NCBI RefSeq assembly: GCF_051245535.1
Contig: NZ_CP195303.1
Location: 1,426,001 to 1,490,000, forward strand
DNA length: 64,000 bases
Reading direction: 5' to 3'
From: Micavibrio aeruginosavorus_D
GTDB taxonomy: Bacteria > Pseudomonadota > Alphaproteobacteria > Micavibrionales > Micavibrionaceae
The translations under genes and the position numbers were made by a program. Positions 24,127 to 33,539 of the stretch are shown piece after piece (positions within the stretch are counted from its first letter, which is position 1; each line of letters opens with the position of its first letter). Under the pieces are notes generated by a model. That model searched no databases. It had not been told where the DNA came from and saw only the letters and a program-made list of their open reading frames with translations.

Positions 24127-25167
24127 TCAGTAATTGCCGATCAGGACGTTTTTCAGGGCCTTTTCCTCTTCCAGCGCGTGGCCGGTGCCCAGCGCAACGC
24201 AGGACAGCGGGTCATCGGCGATGGTCACGGCCAGCCCGGTGGCATGGCGCAGAACATGGTCCAGATTGCCCAGAAGCGCCCCGCCCCCGGTCAACACGAT
24301 GCCCTTGTCCACGATATCGGCGGCCAGTTCCGGCGGGGTGTGTTCCAGGGCGACCTTCACCGCCTCGACAATCGCACCCACCGGCTCGGCCAGAGCCTCG
24401 GCAATTTGGCGTTCGCTGATCATGATTTCTTTCGGCACGCCGTTCATCAGATCGCGGCCTTTAATTTCCACCTGGCGGCCTTCGCCATCGGCAGGCTGGC
24501 ATGCGGAACCAATTTCTTTTTTGATGCGCTCCGCCGTGCTTTCACCGATCAGCAAATTATGCACGCGGCGTGTATAGGCGATGATGGCTTCGTCCATCTT
24601 GTCACCGCCAACGCGCGCGGATTTCGCATACACGATACCGCCCAGCGAAATAACGGCCACTTCCGTCGTACCGCCACCAATATCAACAACCATCGATCCC
24701 GACGGTTCCGTCACGGGCAATCCCGCACCGATCGCGGCGGCCATTGGCTCTTCAATCAAACCAACGCGGCTTGCGCCAGCGGATTCAGCAGACTCAATAA
24801 TCGCGCGTTGTTCAACAGCCGTCGAACCCGACGGAACGCAGATCACCATTTTCGGTGAGACGAAGGAACGACGATTGTGAACTTTGCGAATGAAATGTTT
24901 GATCATGGCTTCGGTGACTTCGAAGTCAGCGATCACGCCATCACGCAGCGGACGAATGGCAACGATGTTGCCCGGTGTCCGGCCCAGCATTTGTTTGGCT
25001 TCGTTCCCGACGGCCAGAATATCTTTCTTCCCGCCATTGATGGAGATGGCCACAACAGAAGGTTCGTTCAGAACAATACCGCGCCCGCGCACATAAACCA
25101 GCGTATTGGCCGTGCCAAGGTCAATGGCCATATCATTCGACATAAAACCGAAAATCTTAGAGAACAT
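24127..25167 (-). CDS. mreB: Rod-shape-determining actin homologue MreB
   Basis: A 346-residue actin-fold ATPase. DMAIDLGTANTLVYVRGRGI (about 12-31) is phosphate loop 1, VVDIGGGTTEVAVISLGGIV (about 162-181) is phosphate loop 2, and GIVLTGGGALLGNLD (about 288) is the adenosine motif. It forms membrane-bound filaments that steer the elongasome. I chose the ATG at 25167 (MFSKIFGFMSNDMAIDLG), the conserved start with its amphipathic N-terminus, rather than the longer frame to 25245. No break or odd residue is seen. Confidence 0.95.
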   Translation of the reverse strand: MFSKIFGFMSNDMAIDLGTANTLVYVRGRGIVLNEPSVVAISINGGKKDILAVGNEAKQMLGRTPGNIVAIRPLRDGVIADFEVTEAMIKHFIRKVHNRRSFVSPKMVICVPSGSTAVEQRAIIESAESAGASRVGLIEEPMAAAIGAGLPVTEPSGSMVVDIGGGTTEVAVISLGGIVYAKSARVGGDKMDEAIIAYTRRVHNLLIGESTAERIKKEIGSACQPADGEGRQVEIKGRDLMNGVPKEIMISERQIAEALAEPVGAIVEAVKVALEHTPPELAADIVDKGIVLTGGGALLGNLDHVLRHATGLAVTIADDPLSCVALGTGHALEEEKALKNVLIGNY

Positions 25168-25272
25168 GGATGATGGTCCGAAAAATCGAGGAAGGAGGGA
25201 TGGTCTTGTAATATTCTGTATAGCAGAGAAAAAATGGCTTTTCACCTGCTATTCTTCATTTTTGTGGACATG

Positions 25273-25310
25273 AAAAAAGGCCGGCGGCGCAATCGTGCGT
25301 CCCAGCCTTT
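25273..25310 (-). terminator. Terminator after rpmJ
   Basis: On the minus strand AAAGGC and the inner CGCA/TGCG arms pair around CGAT, followed by six T. A second hairpin (GGCGGCA-CGAA-TGCCGCC, 25327-25344) lies between it and the rpmJ stop. Confidence 0.6.
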
Positions 25311-25366
25311 GATCCCGTATAACCCCGGCGGCACGAATGCCGCCAGCGATTCGGTCGTAAGGGCAA

Positions 25367-25492
25367 TTAGCCCTGACGTACCTTCATACGCGGGTTTTTC
25401 TTGTTAATGATGTAAACGCGGCCGCGACGACGAACCATCTTGCAGTTACGGTCACGGGATTTCAACGTTTTGAGCGAGTTCACGACTTTCAT
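25367..25492 (-). CDS. rpmJ: 50S ribosomal protein L36 (bL36, long form)
   Basis: A 41-residue highly basic protein, MKVVNSLKTLKSRDRNCKMV then RRRGRVYIINKKNPRMKV. This is the type found as a stand-alone gene in Alphaproteobacteria. The zinc-binding cysteines of the short L36 form are mostly missing (only one Cys), as in the C-minus paralogue. It binds 23S rRNA late in large-subunit assembly. The frame is too short for most gene finders. It lies between mreB and the DUF3307 gene, with a terminator downstream. Confidence 0.93.
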   Translation of the reverse strand: MKVVNSLKTLKSRDRNCKMVRRRGRVYIINKKNPRMKVRQG

Positions 25493-25622
25493 GGCGCAAT
25501 TCCATATATGCCTAAAATTCTTACAGAGGCCGCACAATAGCCATCGCCTGCGCCCCTGTCAAGCGTTCCTTCCCCCATTTCTTGAGAAAGAAAAAGCATA
25601 TTTTTCAATGCGTTAGATTCAC

Positions 25623-26015
25623 TCAGGTCGCCGACAGCAGCAAAACCAGCATGATATAAGTGAAATGGGTCAGGTTATGGGCCTCCTGATCCAGACCAAA
25701 GGACCACCAGAACCAGCGGTCCGTCGGTCCCCAGCCATAGCGCCGGCTGATAACGCCCTTGGTCCGGTCAATGGCCCCGTGGACCACACAATCCACCAAC
25801 CCCAGCCACCACAGGCCCGGCGCGAAGACCAGCATTATCAAAAATGTCATGGCCCCATGAATCAGCGCATGCAGGGCCAGAGCCGTATATCCGGCCAATC
25901 CCGGCGCGCCCTTGTTCATGGCGATCCAGTCCGTTTGTAACAAGAAGTCCCCGGCAAATTGCTTGGCCCGGAAGGTGATATAGAGCAACGGTAAAAGGAT
26001 CATCCACGACATCAT
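25623..26015 (-). CDS. DUF3307 family membrane protein
   Basis: A 130-residue protein with about four hydrophobic segments. FAGDFLLQTDWIAMNKG (about 20-36), HALIHG (about 49-54), VVHGAIDRTKG (about 76-86) and DQEAHNLTHF (about 109-118) are the conserved polar/histidine motifs of DUF3307, a family of unknown function found in many bacteria. The His and Asp residues within the membrane suggest metal binding, but that is inference. AGAAGGGGA lies upstream of the ATG. It is divergent from the EAL protein gene across a 39-base gap. Confidence 0.7.
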   Translation of the reverse strand: MMSWMILLPLLYITFRAKQFAGDFLLQTDWIAMNKGAPGLAGYTALALHALIHGAMTFLIMLVFAPGLWWLGLVDCVVHGAIDRTKGVISRRYGWGPTDRWFWWSFGLDQEAHNLTHFTYIMLVLLLSAT

Positions 26016-26054
26016 ACATACGTCCCCTTCTGATGATTATGGAAGCAATCTGCG

Positions 26055-27437
26055 ATGCCGTCCAGCAAAGGATTGATTTCGTACGATTGCACCCGTTTTG
26101 TTAACCATCCATTCACCGACCTGCTCCATTATGGTGTGGGGAAATTCCCGAATACTCTGTTGCGATCATCATTTCAAAAACTGCGGACTTCGACTTTGAC
26201 AAAATCCGATTCAAACGGCGCCAGCCACTCTAAACGCAGCTTTGACACCGGCGAAACCATCATGCGCCAGGGTGATGCGGGCGATTGCGCCTATATCATC
26301 GAAGACGGCACCGTCGAAATTCTGATCGAAAAACCCGATGGCCGCGTTCAGCACGTGGGCACACGCGGCCCCGGCGCATTGATCGGCGAAATGGCCATTG
26401 TTGACAGCGCCCCACGCACCGCCACGGTGCGCGCATTGAAACCATGCAAGATGCTGGAAATCACGATGGATGATTTCACCAGCCGCCTGACCGGCACCGA
26501 CCCGGTCATGCAAATGATTATGCAGGTGATCCTGACCCGCTATCGCGACACGCTGACACGCGCAGATATTTTACACGACAGCGATTCATTCCCGCCACCG
26601 GAAATGCTGGAACAGGATCTGGCGGAAAAAGCCGATGTTGTTGAATCCATAAAAATCGCAAACGAATTTCAAACCGCGCTGGAAAACGGCGAACTGTCCC
26701 TGCACTATCAACCGATCATTGATCTGACGCGCGGGAATGTTGTCGGGTTCGAGGCCTTGATGCGTTGGGTCCATCCGGAAAAGGGATTTATCTCCCCCGG
26801 CGTGTTTATTCCCATCGCGGAAAAGAATGGATTGATCGTTGAGGCCAGCCGCTGGGCGCTGGGTGAATCATGCCGCGCCCTGCGCCGTATTGAGGCCCGC
26901 GTGGGTGCCGACCGTGAAATGTATATGAGCGTCAACTTTTCCTCGACCGATTTCGCGTCGGAGAATTTTATTGACCACCTCTACAATATCATCAGCGAAA
27001 GCGATGTTTTGCCGACGCAGGTCCGTTTGGAAATCACTGAGCGCCTGCTGATCCAGCAACCGGACAACGCCAAGGCGATGTTGCAGATGTGTAAGGATGC
27101 CGGCATGGGCATCGCCATCGACGATTTCGGCACGGGCTATTCCTCGCTCAGCTATCTCTACTACTTCCCGATTGATACGTTGAAAGTGGACCAAAGCTTC
27201 GTTCGCGCGATGCAGCGCGATGAAAAAAGTCTGGAACTGGTTAAATCCATCGTCGGGCTGGGCAAAAACATGAAAATGTCGATTATTGCCGAAGGCGTTG
27301 AAACAGTTGAAGAAGCCCGCCTGCTTCAGGATATGGGCTGTGACAAGGTGCAGGGGTATTATTTTGCGAAACCGATGCCGGAAAAAGACGTCATCGAATT
27401 CCTGCGCAATTATCAGCCTATGAAACTGCGCGCGTAA
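26055..27437 (+). CDS. Cyclic-nucleotide-binding domain fused to EAL c-di-GMP phosphodiesterase
   Basis: A 460-residue cytosolic protein. Residues about 63-165 form a CRP-type cNMP domain with the phosphate-binding cassette IGEMAIVDSAPRTATVRA, including the Glu and Arg needed for cyclic nucleotide. Residues about 205-455 form an EAL domain with FEALMRW, SVNFSSTDF, LEITERL, IAIDDFGTGYSSLSYL, LKVDQSFV, IAEGVET and QGYYFAKPM; all metal ligands and the general-base Glu are present, so it should hydrolyse c-di-GMP. There is no GGDEF domain. The fusion implies cAMP (or cGMP) control of c-di-GMP. An adenylate cyclase lies 4 kb away at the neighbouring secretion operon. The first 60 residues have no recognised domain. 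Confidence 0.9.
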   Translation: MPSSKGLISYDCTRFVNHPFTDLLHYGVGKFPNTLLRSSFQKLRTSTLTKSDSNGASHSKRSFDTGETIMRQGDAGDCAYIIEDGTVEILIEKPDGRVQHVGTRGPGALIGEMAIVDSAPRTATVRALKPCKMLEITMDDFTSRLTGTDPVMQMIMQVILTRYRDTLTRADILHDSDSFPPPEMLEQDLAEKADVVESIKIANEFQTALENGELSLHYQPIIDLTRGNVVGFEALMRWVHPEKGFISPGVFIPIAEKNGLIVEASRWALGESCRALRRIEARVGADREMYMSVNFSSTDFASENFIDHLYNIISESDVLPTQVRLEITERLLIQQPDNAKAMLQMCKDAGMGIAIDDFGTGYSSLSYLYYFPIDTLKVDQSFVRAMQRDEKSLELVKSIVGLGKNMKMSIIAEGVETVEEARLLQDMGCDKVQGYYFAKPMPEKDVIEFLRNYQPMKLRA

Positions 27438-27466
27438 AACCCGCCCTACCCGCATGAATTTTCAGC

Positions 27467-27496
27467 AAAATCCGCAGGTTTTCTGCGGATTTTTTA
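27467..27496 (+). terminator. Terminator after the EAL gene
   Basis: AAAATCCGCAG pairs with CTGCGGATTTT around GTTTT, followed by more T. It lies 30 bases after the stop codon. Confidence 0.85.
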
Positions 27497-27552
27497 ATCC
27501 ATAAAATTTTATCTATATCCGCCTCAAGCCCTTCAAAAATTTCAATAAAATG

Positions 27553-27588
27553 CCGGACAATAATTACACGAAATTAAACAATGTCCGG
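27553..27588. promoter_or_regulatory. Inverted repeat upstream of the secreted surface-protein gene
   Basis: CCGGACA and TGTCCGG flank 22 AT-rich bases, about 110 bases ahead of the ATG at 27700. It may be a regulator site or a hairpin in the leader. Confidence 0.3.
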
Positions 27589-27699
27589 GATAATGGGAGA
27601 ATGCGGCACAGGTGTATGCACCGGTCCGCATCGTGTGCATCGCGGATCACAATGGGGATTTCGCGGGTGAATTTGGGGAATATCAAAGGGGTTTAAAAG

Positions 27700-30600
27700 A
27701 TGGCACGGAATGTTGATGGCAGTGTCGAGGGCGTTTCCAGTTCCGATCAGGGACCGGTGAAAACGATCGACGCCAACGGACAGACGAAAATCGATCTGCC
27801 GGATTCCAGTTTTATCACCGATGCCACCATGATACGCGATGGGCAAGACTTGGTCCTGCACAACGACAATGGCCAAACCATCACAATCGAAAATTATTTC
27901 ATTGCCGACACCGCCCCAGTGTTGAGCAGCCCGAATGGTGCCATCCTCAGCCCCGCGATGGTTCAATCCTTTGTCCACAGTGAAAACGCCGGCCAGTACG
28001 CGCAAATGGGCTCCGTCGATGACGTCAGCCCGGTGGGTGAAATTACCGAATTAAATGGTGGCGCAACGGTCACGCGCGCCGATGGCACAACGGAAACCAT
28101 CACGCTGGGCACGAAAGTGTTTCAGGGTGACGTGATTGAAACGCAGGGCAATGGTGCCGTCAATATCACCTTCGTCGATGAAACCAGTTTCGCCGTTTCC
28201 GAAAATGCCAAGCTGGCGATTGATGAATATGTGTTCGACCCGGCCAGTGGATCAGGCAAAACCGATTTCTCGGTTCTGAAGGGCGTGTTCGTGTTCACAT
28301 CCGGCTTGATCGGTCGCGAAGACCCGGATGACGTGACGATTGATACACCCGTCGGCTCCATCGGTATTCGTGGCACGACCATCATGGGTGACATTGACCC
28401 AAGCGGCCAGAGCCAGATCACCGTGGTCGAGGGCGCCATCGTCGTTCGTACCGAAGCGGGCGAACGGACGCTGGCTGAACAATTTGAAACCGTCACATTG
28501 ACGGGACAGGACAGCGAGCCGACCTATCAAGGCACATTGGACGCCAGCCGCGTGACCGATGATTACGGTTCCGTGAAATCCGTATCCGGCACGTTGTTCA
28601 GCGCCTTTGGTGCCGACGATGCACCGGCGGCGGACAGTGCGACCGATGAGGCTGCGCCGGACGCATCCGAAACGACAGTGCCCGAAGGCGAAGAGTCCGG
28701 TGCCGCACAGGAAAGTGCCCCGGCGGAAACCGCCCCGACCACAGACCCAGCAACACAACAGGATGGCGCACTGGATCTCGCACCCACAACGGATATGGCC
28801 TTGGTCGGTGATGACACCATGACCGGTGGGTTGGACAGCGGCTTCGACCGTGCCGCAGAGACGGGCACCACCCTTTCCAACGTTGTTGGATCAACGACCA
28901 ACACGGCAAGTTCAACCCTCAGCACTGATGGCAGCACCTTGGGATCGACAACAGGGAATACAGCCCCTGCCCCCATCACAACACGCCCGACGGATACGAA
29001 TACACCGACTGATCCGTCCGTTCTGCCCAGCACGGGAACAGACACCAGCACAGGCAGTGGCGGTGGAACCGTCACGCCGCCAACGCCACCCGTACTGGAC
29101 CTGAACGTCAACCTGCTGAGCAATCTGAGCGACGTCAGCCTGTCCGGCCTTGTTGTTGGAACAGTCTCCACCACAGTGGCCTACACCGAAACACTGAGCT
29201 TCGTCCTGACATCGCCGATGAGTGGCGGGAATCCGTTATTCCAACTGGTGTCCACGGGACCGGATTCGGCCAATATCGTGCTGACCCCGGCCGGAGCGCT
29301 GGCCGTTCTGGCGAACCAGAGCCTGAGCCTGAGTGTGACAGTCACCGAACCCTCCACGGGACGGACCGCCACATCCGGAAACAATGCAACCGTTCTGGAT
29401 GCCGCCGATATCAGCCTGAACGATATTCATGATGCCTCGACTGCGGATGGGCGCTTTATTCCGTCCATCGCCACCGGGTCGCACCACGCCAATGCCGTGG
29501 CCGCCGTTGGCGATACGGATGGCAATGGCACCGCGAATTACATTTTCGCCAGCGACAACACTTTGTTCCTGGATGATAACAGCGGAAACATCGCGCAATA
29601 TAGTCTGGCCACGCTGGGCTTCGACAACACCGAAGGATTATCCATTAACGGTGTTGGCGACGTTGACGGCGATGGGAAAATGGACTTCGTCGTCGGTGGA
29701 CGCAACACGGCCAGCGGTGAAGGCCGCGCCGTCTTGATCGGTGGCGATGGCACCATTTCCGGCATCGACGGATCATCCGGCGTCAGCCACTTTGGTCACG
29801 AAGCGATTGGCCTTGGTGATATTAACGGCGACGGTTTTGCCGATGTCATGATCACATCCCCCAGTTCATCCGTCTATGGCAAGGCCGGCATTTATCTGGG
29901 TGGCAGTGATTTCAGCAATATTTTAACGGCCACACCGGACTATGTCATCAACGGCCCATCCACCAACAGTAATTTGGGCCGCGAAGCCGCCAGCCTGGGT
30001 GATTTGAATCAGGATGGATTTGACGATTTTGCCATCACCGTACCGAAAACAGCCGGGGCGGTGAACGGCGAAGTATGGATTTATAACGGCGGCAATACAG
30101 TCAACACGGCCAGCCCGTTTAAAATCACCGGTCTGCAAACCGGTGCGGATGGCGGATTGGGCTTGCTCAATCTGGGCGACATGAATGGTGGGTACAAAAA
30201 TGATTTCGCCATTTATGAAAGCGGAACCGACACAATTCACGTTGTGTTTGGCGAAGCGCATTCATTTGCGCCTGGCGGCACAGCAACGATCAGCGCTGTT
30301 TCAGACCTGAGAATCACCGCCAGCGACGCCAACTCAAAAATTGAAAGCGGTGGCAGCGTCGGCGATTATAACGGCGATGGCCGTGAAGATATGGCCGTTG
30401 CGGTACGCACCGATTCGACGATGGATATTTACGTGATCTATGGCCAATCCGGTATTGCCGGGTCCATCGACCTGGACAATCTGACGCTGGAAAAGCATAA
30501 ATACGAACAAATTCGTATTGATCTGACCGATCCGGATTTGGGCCTTGCCAACCCCAACACTGATCCGTTCGAGGTTGAAATTTCCGCCCTCGGCGATTTG

Positions 30601-30858
30601 AACGGCGATGGGTATGACGATTTCGCCATTGGCACACCGAATGGAGATGGCGGCGATGGCGGCCTGTACCTGATGTACGGTCAATCCGACGGGGGCCTGA
30701 CCTCCAGCGGCCAGACTCTGGTCACCGGCACAAGCGCCAGCGCCACGGCCGCGGGTCAAGCCGTCAAGCCGTTGTTGGGACATACGCCGCCGATACGCTG
30801 TCCGATGGCGGTGCCTTCTCGAACGTATCCATCAATGGCGGTGCGGGGAATGATGTGA
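27700..30858 (+). CDS. Large secreted surface protein: FecR-like domain plus seven FG-GAP repeats; frame broken near the 3' end
   Basis: A 1052-residue frame. Residues about 115-240 are FecR-like (GNGAVNITFVDETSFAVSEN, LKGVFVFTSGLIG, DTPVGSIGIRGTT). Residues about 300-460 are T-, A-, S- and P-rich linker; about 465-575 is an Ig/cadherin-like beta domain. From about 600 to 990 there are seven FG-GAP/integrin-type repeats with Ca-binding loops (GDTDGNG, GDVDGDGKMD, GDINGDGFAD, GDLNQDGFDD, GDMNG, GDYNGDGRED, GDLNGDGYDD), a likely beta-propeller. There is no Sec signal, which fits type I secretion by the facing operon. The last 30 or so residues are out of frame: an 8-bp tandem duplication at 30757-30772 shifts the frame. 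AAAGGGG lies before the ATG. Confidence 0.85.
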   Translation: MARNVDGSVEGVSSSDQGPVKTIDANGQTKIDLPDSSFITDATMIRDGQDLVLHNDNGQTITIENYFIADTAPVLSSPNGAILSPAMVQSFVHSENAGQYAQMGSVDDVSPVGEITELNGGATVTRADGTTETITLGTKVFQGDVIETQGNGAVNITFVDETSFAVSENAKLAIDEYVFDPASGSGKTDFSVLKGVFVFTSGLIGREDPDDVTIDTPVGSIGIRGTTIMGDIDPSGQSQITVVEGAIVVRTEAGERTLAEQFETVTLTGQDSEPTYQGTLDASRVTDDYGSVKSVSGTLFSAFGADDAPAADSATDEAAPDASETTVPEGEESGAAQESAPAETAPTTDPATQQDGALDLAPTTDMALVGDDTMTGGLDSGFDRAAETGTTLSNVVGSTTNTASSTLSTDGSTLGSTTGNTAPAPITTRPTDTNTPTDPSVLPSTGTDTSTGSGGGTVTPPTPPVLDLNVNLLSNLSDVSLSGLVVGTVSTTVAYTETLSFVLTSPMSGGNPLFQLVSTGPDSANIVLTPAGALAVLANQSLSLSVTVTEPSTGRTATSGNNATVLDAADISLNDIHDASTADGRFIPSIATGSHHANAVAAVGDTDGNGTANYIFASDNTLFLDDNSGNIAQYSLATLGFDNTEGLSINGVGDVDGDGKMDFVVGGRNTASGEGRAVLIGGDGTISGIDGSSGVSHFGHEAIGLGDINGDGFADVMITSPSSSVYGKAGIYLGGSDFSNILTATPDYVINGPSTNSNLGREAASLGDLNQDGFDDFAITVPKTAGAVNGEVWIYNGGNTVNTASPFKITGLQTGADGGLGLLNLGDMNGGYKNDFAIYESGTDTIHVVFGEAHSFAPGGTATISAVSDLRITASDANSKIESGGSVGDYNGDGREDMAVAVRTDSTMDIYVIYGQSGIAGSIDLDNLTLEKHKYEQIRIDLTDPDLGLANPNTDPFEVEISALGDLNGDGYDDFAIGTPNGDGGDGGLYLMYGQSDGGLTSSGQTLVTGTSASATAAGQAVKPLLGHTPPIRCPMAVPSRTYPSMAVRGMM
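30757..30772. repeat. 8-bp tandem duplication causing the frameshift
   Basis: CAAGCCGT occurs twice in direct succession. Dropping one copy restores GQAVVGTYAADTLSDGG and joins the frame to the C-terminal fragment. Confidence 0.9.
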
Positions 30859-31271
30859 TTACCCTGTTCTCCACCAACACCCGTCATGTTGATGGTGGCG
30901 CCGGATACGATCAGGTTAAATTGAACGGTTCGGGCCTGATTGACCTCAGCGGTGCCGATGGATCAACCAGTTCAAACAGCCTGGTCAACGTTGAACAAAT
31001 CACGATGATGCAGGCATCGACCACATTAAGAATGGATATGGCCGATATTTTCAAACTGCTGCAACAATCGGCCGACAACCAGCTTTATATCAACACTGAA
31101 GGCGCGTTGAGCGGAAACCTGCAACTGTATGAAGGCGGAACGGTTGAATCACTGACCAATGCCGGATTTACGCAAACAGGAACGTCAAATGTGAGCGGAA
31201 CGGATTACAACGTGTTCGAAATGGGTGGGTATCAATTGTATGTTGATACAAACGTGGCGGTAACCGTTTAA
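30855..31271 (+). pseudogene. C-terminal fragment of the surface protein (RTX-like end with type I secretion signal)
   Basis: 138 residues from the first ATG, but the coding signal in this frame begins earlier, at about 30770 (NGGAGNDVITLFS lies ahead of and across the ATG). GGAGND and GGAGYD are RTX-like calcium motifs; the tail has LVNVEQITM, FEMGGYQLYVDTNVAVTV, an aliphatic, acidic-poor C-terminus typical of type I secretion substrates. With one 8-bp copy removed from 30757-30772 the gene would be one 1187-residue protein. As written, the main product lacks this export signal. It could be translated separately only if ribosomes restart at the overlapping ATGA. Confidence 0.75.
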
Positions 31272-31274
31272 TCC

Positions 31275-33533
31275 TTATTTCGACGTCGCTTCAAAAACGC
31301 CGTCCCAACCATCGTTGGGGCGGTTGTTTTTTAAGGTGCGGATGCGGGACAGGAACATATCGTAATACCCATCCAACCGTGCCTTTGAAGCGGATTGCGC
31401 ATGACCCAACGCCTGCTCCGCCCCGTCGAAGTCTCCGGCCCGGTACAAATCCAGCATGGTTTGATGTGCGGCCAGCCATGTCGCAAAGTCCGGCGTGGTG
31501 GCATAGGCCTCGTCGCCGACCAGCGTGAAAATGCGCACCGGTTCGTTTTTCCCCTTCACGCGCAGCAGGTCCAGCTCAACAAAAGCCAACGGACCCGCGG
31601 CCTTTTTCGTGCGTTCTGACACCAGAATTTGCACACCATAGGCCTTGGTCTGCCCTTCCAGCCGCGAGGCCAGATTGACCGAATCCCCAAGGGCGGAATA
31701 CGCGAAACGTTGCTTCGACCCCATATTCCCCACGGACGTCATGCCCGTATTCACACCGATCCCGGCGCTCAAAACCAACGGTTTTTGCCCATTTTGCGCG
31801 GCCCGTTCCATCAGGGCGGCATTGATCGGGGCCAGCGCATCATTCATCTGCAACGCCGTCAGGCAGGCGCGGCGCGCATGGTCCGGATCATCCAGCGGCG
31901 CGTTCCAGAACGCCATCATCGCATCGCCCATATATTTGTCGATGGTCCCACGGTTTTCCATGACCAACGATGACATGGGCGTCAGGAAATCATTCATCAG
32001 CTGAATCAATTCTTCCGGGCTCAACCGTTCCGATATGCCCGTAAACCCGCGAATGTCGGTGAACATGATAGACAGTTCACGCACCTCACCCCCCAGACGC
32101 AACTTGTCCGGATCGCTGGTCAGTTCCTTCATATAATCAGGCGATATATACAAACCGAACGCCTGACGAATCTGGCGGCGGTCAGCCTCCATCCGGATAT
32201 AGGCCAGCAAGGCCGACGCCATAAAAATCACGCCCAAGGCCAGCGACGGATAGAACACATCGATCAACTGACCATGGTTCAGGAAAGCATACCACCCACC
32301 ATAAATGCCACCACCAATCAGCAGCGTCACAATCAACGCCTGACCAAACGCACCAACGAAGGGCGCCAGCCCGACGATCAAAAGACCAGCGATCAGAATG
32401 GAAACCGCCTCCAACCCCTCAACCTCAATCGAGCGGTGCAGGAATTTTTCCTGCAGGATCTGGTCGATAATATTCAGGTGAACCTCAACCCCCGGGCGGA
32501 ACACATCCAGCGGCGTGGCCCGGATATCTTTCAACCCGATGGCGCTGGTCCCAATCAAAACGATCTTGCTGCGGATCAAAGACGGGTCGACGGTGCCGTC
32601 CAGAATGCTGGCCGCCGACACATACCAATCATCCCGCGACTTCGCGAAATACGCGAGGAAGTTGCCTTGCGCATCCGTCGGGATCAGCACTTTGTTTTTC
32701 AGGAAACGTAACCCTTCCACCCCGAAACGGCTGGAATCCAGTTCCGCAAACCGCTCATCCGCCAGCTCAATCGACAGCGCCTTTTCACCCAGCAGATACC
32801 GCACAACCTCAAGCGACAGAGATGGGTAGAAGAAGGAAATATCCCCGCCATCTTTTCCCTTGTCCTGCATCGCCACAACCATCGGCACGCGGCGGATAAC
32901 GCCGTCTGTATCTGCCGTGACGAAGAAACTGCCTTCGCCATAGGCACCCTTGCTGATCACCGGCAGGTTGACCGTGGCATTGTTCATGATGCGTACATAA
33001 CGCTGCGCATTCTTCTGGCTGAAAAACGCCTTTTGCATCGGGCGGTTGCCGGTTTCTTCGGTGACGAATGAAAATCCGGTAATAACATTCCCGGCCTTGG
33101 CAATCGCATCACCAAACACCGTGTCATTATCGGGCAATTTTTCAATCGCCGCCCGCAAATCAACCGCACCATCCTCCGCCGGGATGTAGGGCAGAAGACG
33201 CTGCGGGCTGACCCGGTCATGTTCGGGGAAGACGGTATCGAACGCGATGACCAGTGCGCCCTGTTCGTTCAGCTTTTCAACCAATTGCGCCAGCACATCG
33301 CGCGGCCACGGCCATTGCCCCAATTCGGGCCGCGCCATGGACGCTTCGTCAATATCGACAATAACAACGTTATTGCCGGGATCGCGCGGTTTCAGGATGT
33401 TGTAATAATCAAAGGTGAAATGGCGAATTTCCTGCCGCCAGCGGGCGTTGGAAAAGCTCATACCCACGGCCACCGCCACCAGAACCAGCAGCAGGCACAA
33501 ATGGAACCAGCGATTGATGGCAAGACGCATCAT
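31275..33533 (-). CDS. CHASE2-domain class III adenylate/guanylate cyclase
   Basis: A 752-residue membrane protein. After an N-terminal membrane helix (about 10-28), residues about 40-340 form a periplasmic CHASE2 sensor (VVIVDIDEASMARPELGQWP, FDTVFPEHD). Three membrane helices follow (about 365-455). The class III cyclase domain (about 490-690) has IMFTDIRGFTGISE and YMGDAMMAFW (both metal Asp), GVNTGMTSVGNMGS and YSALGDSVNLASRLEG. It should make cAMP; cGMP cannot be excluded. It is the last gene of the tolC-ABC-hlyD operon, six bases after hlyD, and convergent with the surface-protein gene with a three-base gap. Co-transcription ties the signal to secretion. Confidence 0.92.
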   Translation of the reverse strand: MMRLAINRWFHLCLLLVLVAVAVGMSFSNARWRQEIRHFTFDYYNILKPRDPGNNVVIVDIDEASMARPELGQWPWPRDVLAQLVEKLNEQGALVIAFDTVFPEHDRVSPQRLLPYIPAEDGAVDLRAAIEKLPDNDTVFGDAIAKAGNVITGFSFVTEETGNRPMQKAFFSQKNAQRYVRIMNNATVNLPVISKGAYGEGSFFVTADTDGVIRRVPMVVAMQDKGKDGGDISFFYPSLSLEVVRYLLGEKALSIELADERFAELDSSRFGVEGLRFLKNKVLIPTDAQGNFLAYFAKSRDDWYVSAASILDGTVDPSLIRSKIVLIGTSAIGLKDIRATPLDVFRPGVEVHLNIIDQILQEKFLHRSIEVEGLEAVSILIAGLLIVGLAPFVGAFGQALIVTLLIGGGIYGGWYAFLNHGQLIDVFYPSLALGVIFMASALLAYIRMEADRRQIRQAFGLYISPDYMKELTSDPDKLRLGGEVRELSIMFTDIRGFTGISERLSPEELIQLMNDFLTPMSSLVMENRGTIDKYMGDAMMAFWNAPLDDPDHARRACLTALQMNDALAPINAALMERAAQNGQKPLVLSAGIGVNTGMTSVGNMGSKQRFAYSALGDSVNLASRLEGQTKAYGVQILVSERTKKAAGPLAFVELDLLRVKGKNEPVRIFTLVGDEAYATTPDFATWLAAHQTMLDLYRAGDFDGAEQALGHAQSASKARLDGYYDMFLSRIRTLKNNRPNDGWDGVFEATSK

Positions 33534-33539
33534 CAGCGT

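Noticed and set aside
23910..24419. 169-residue plus-strand frame across the composite repeat
   Set aside because: It is made from the repeat and the antisense of mreB.
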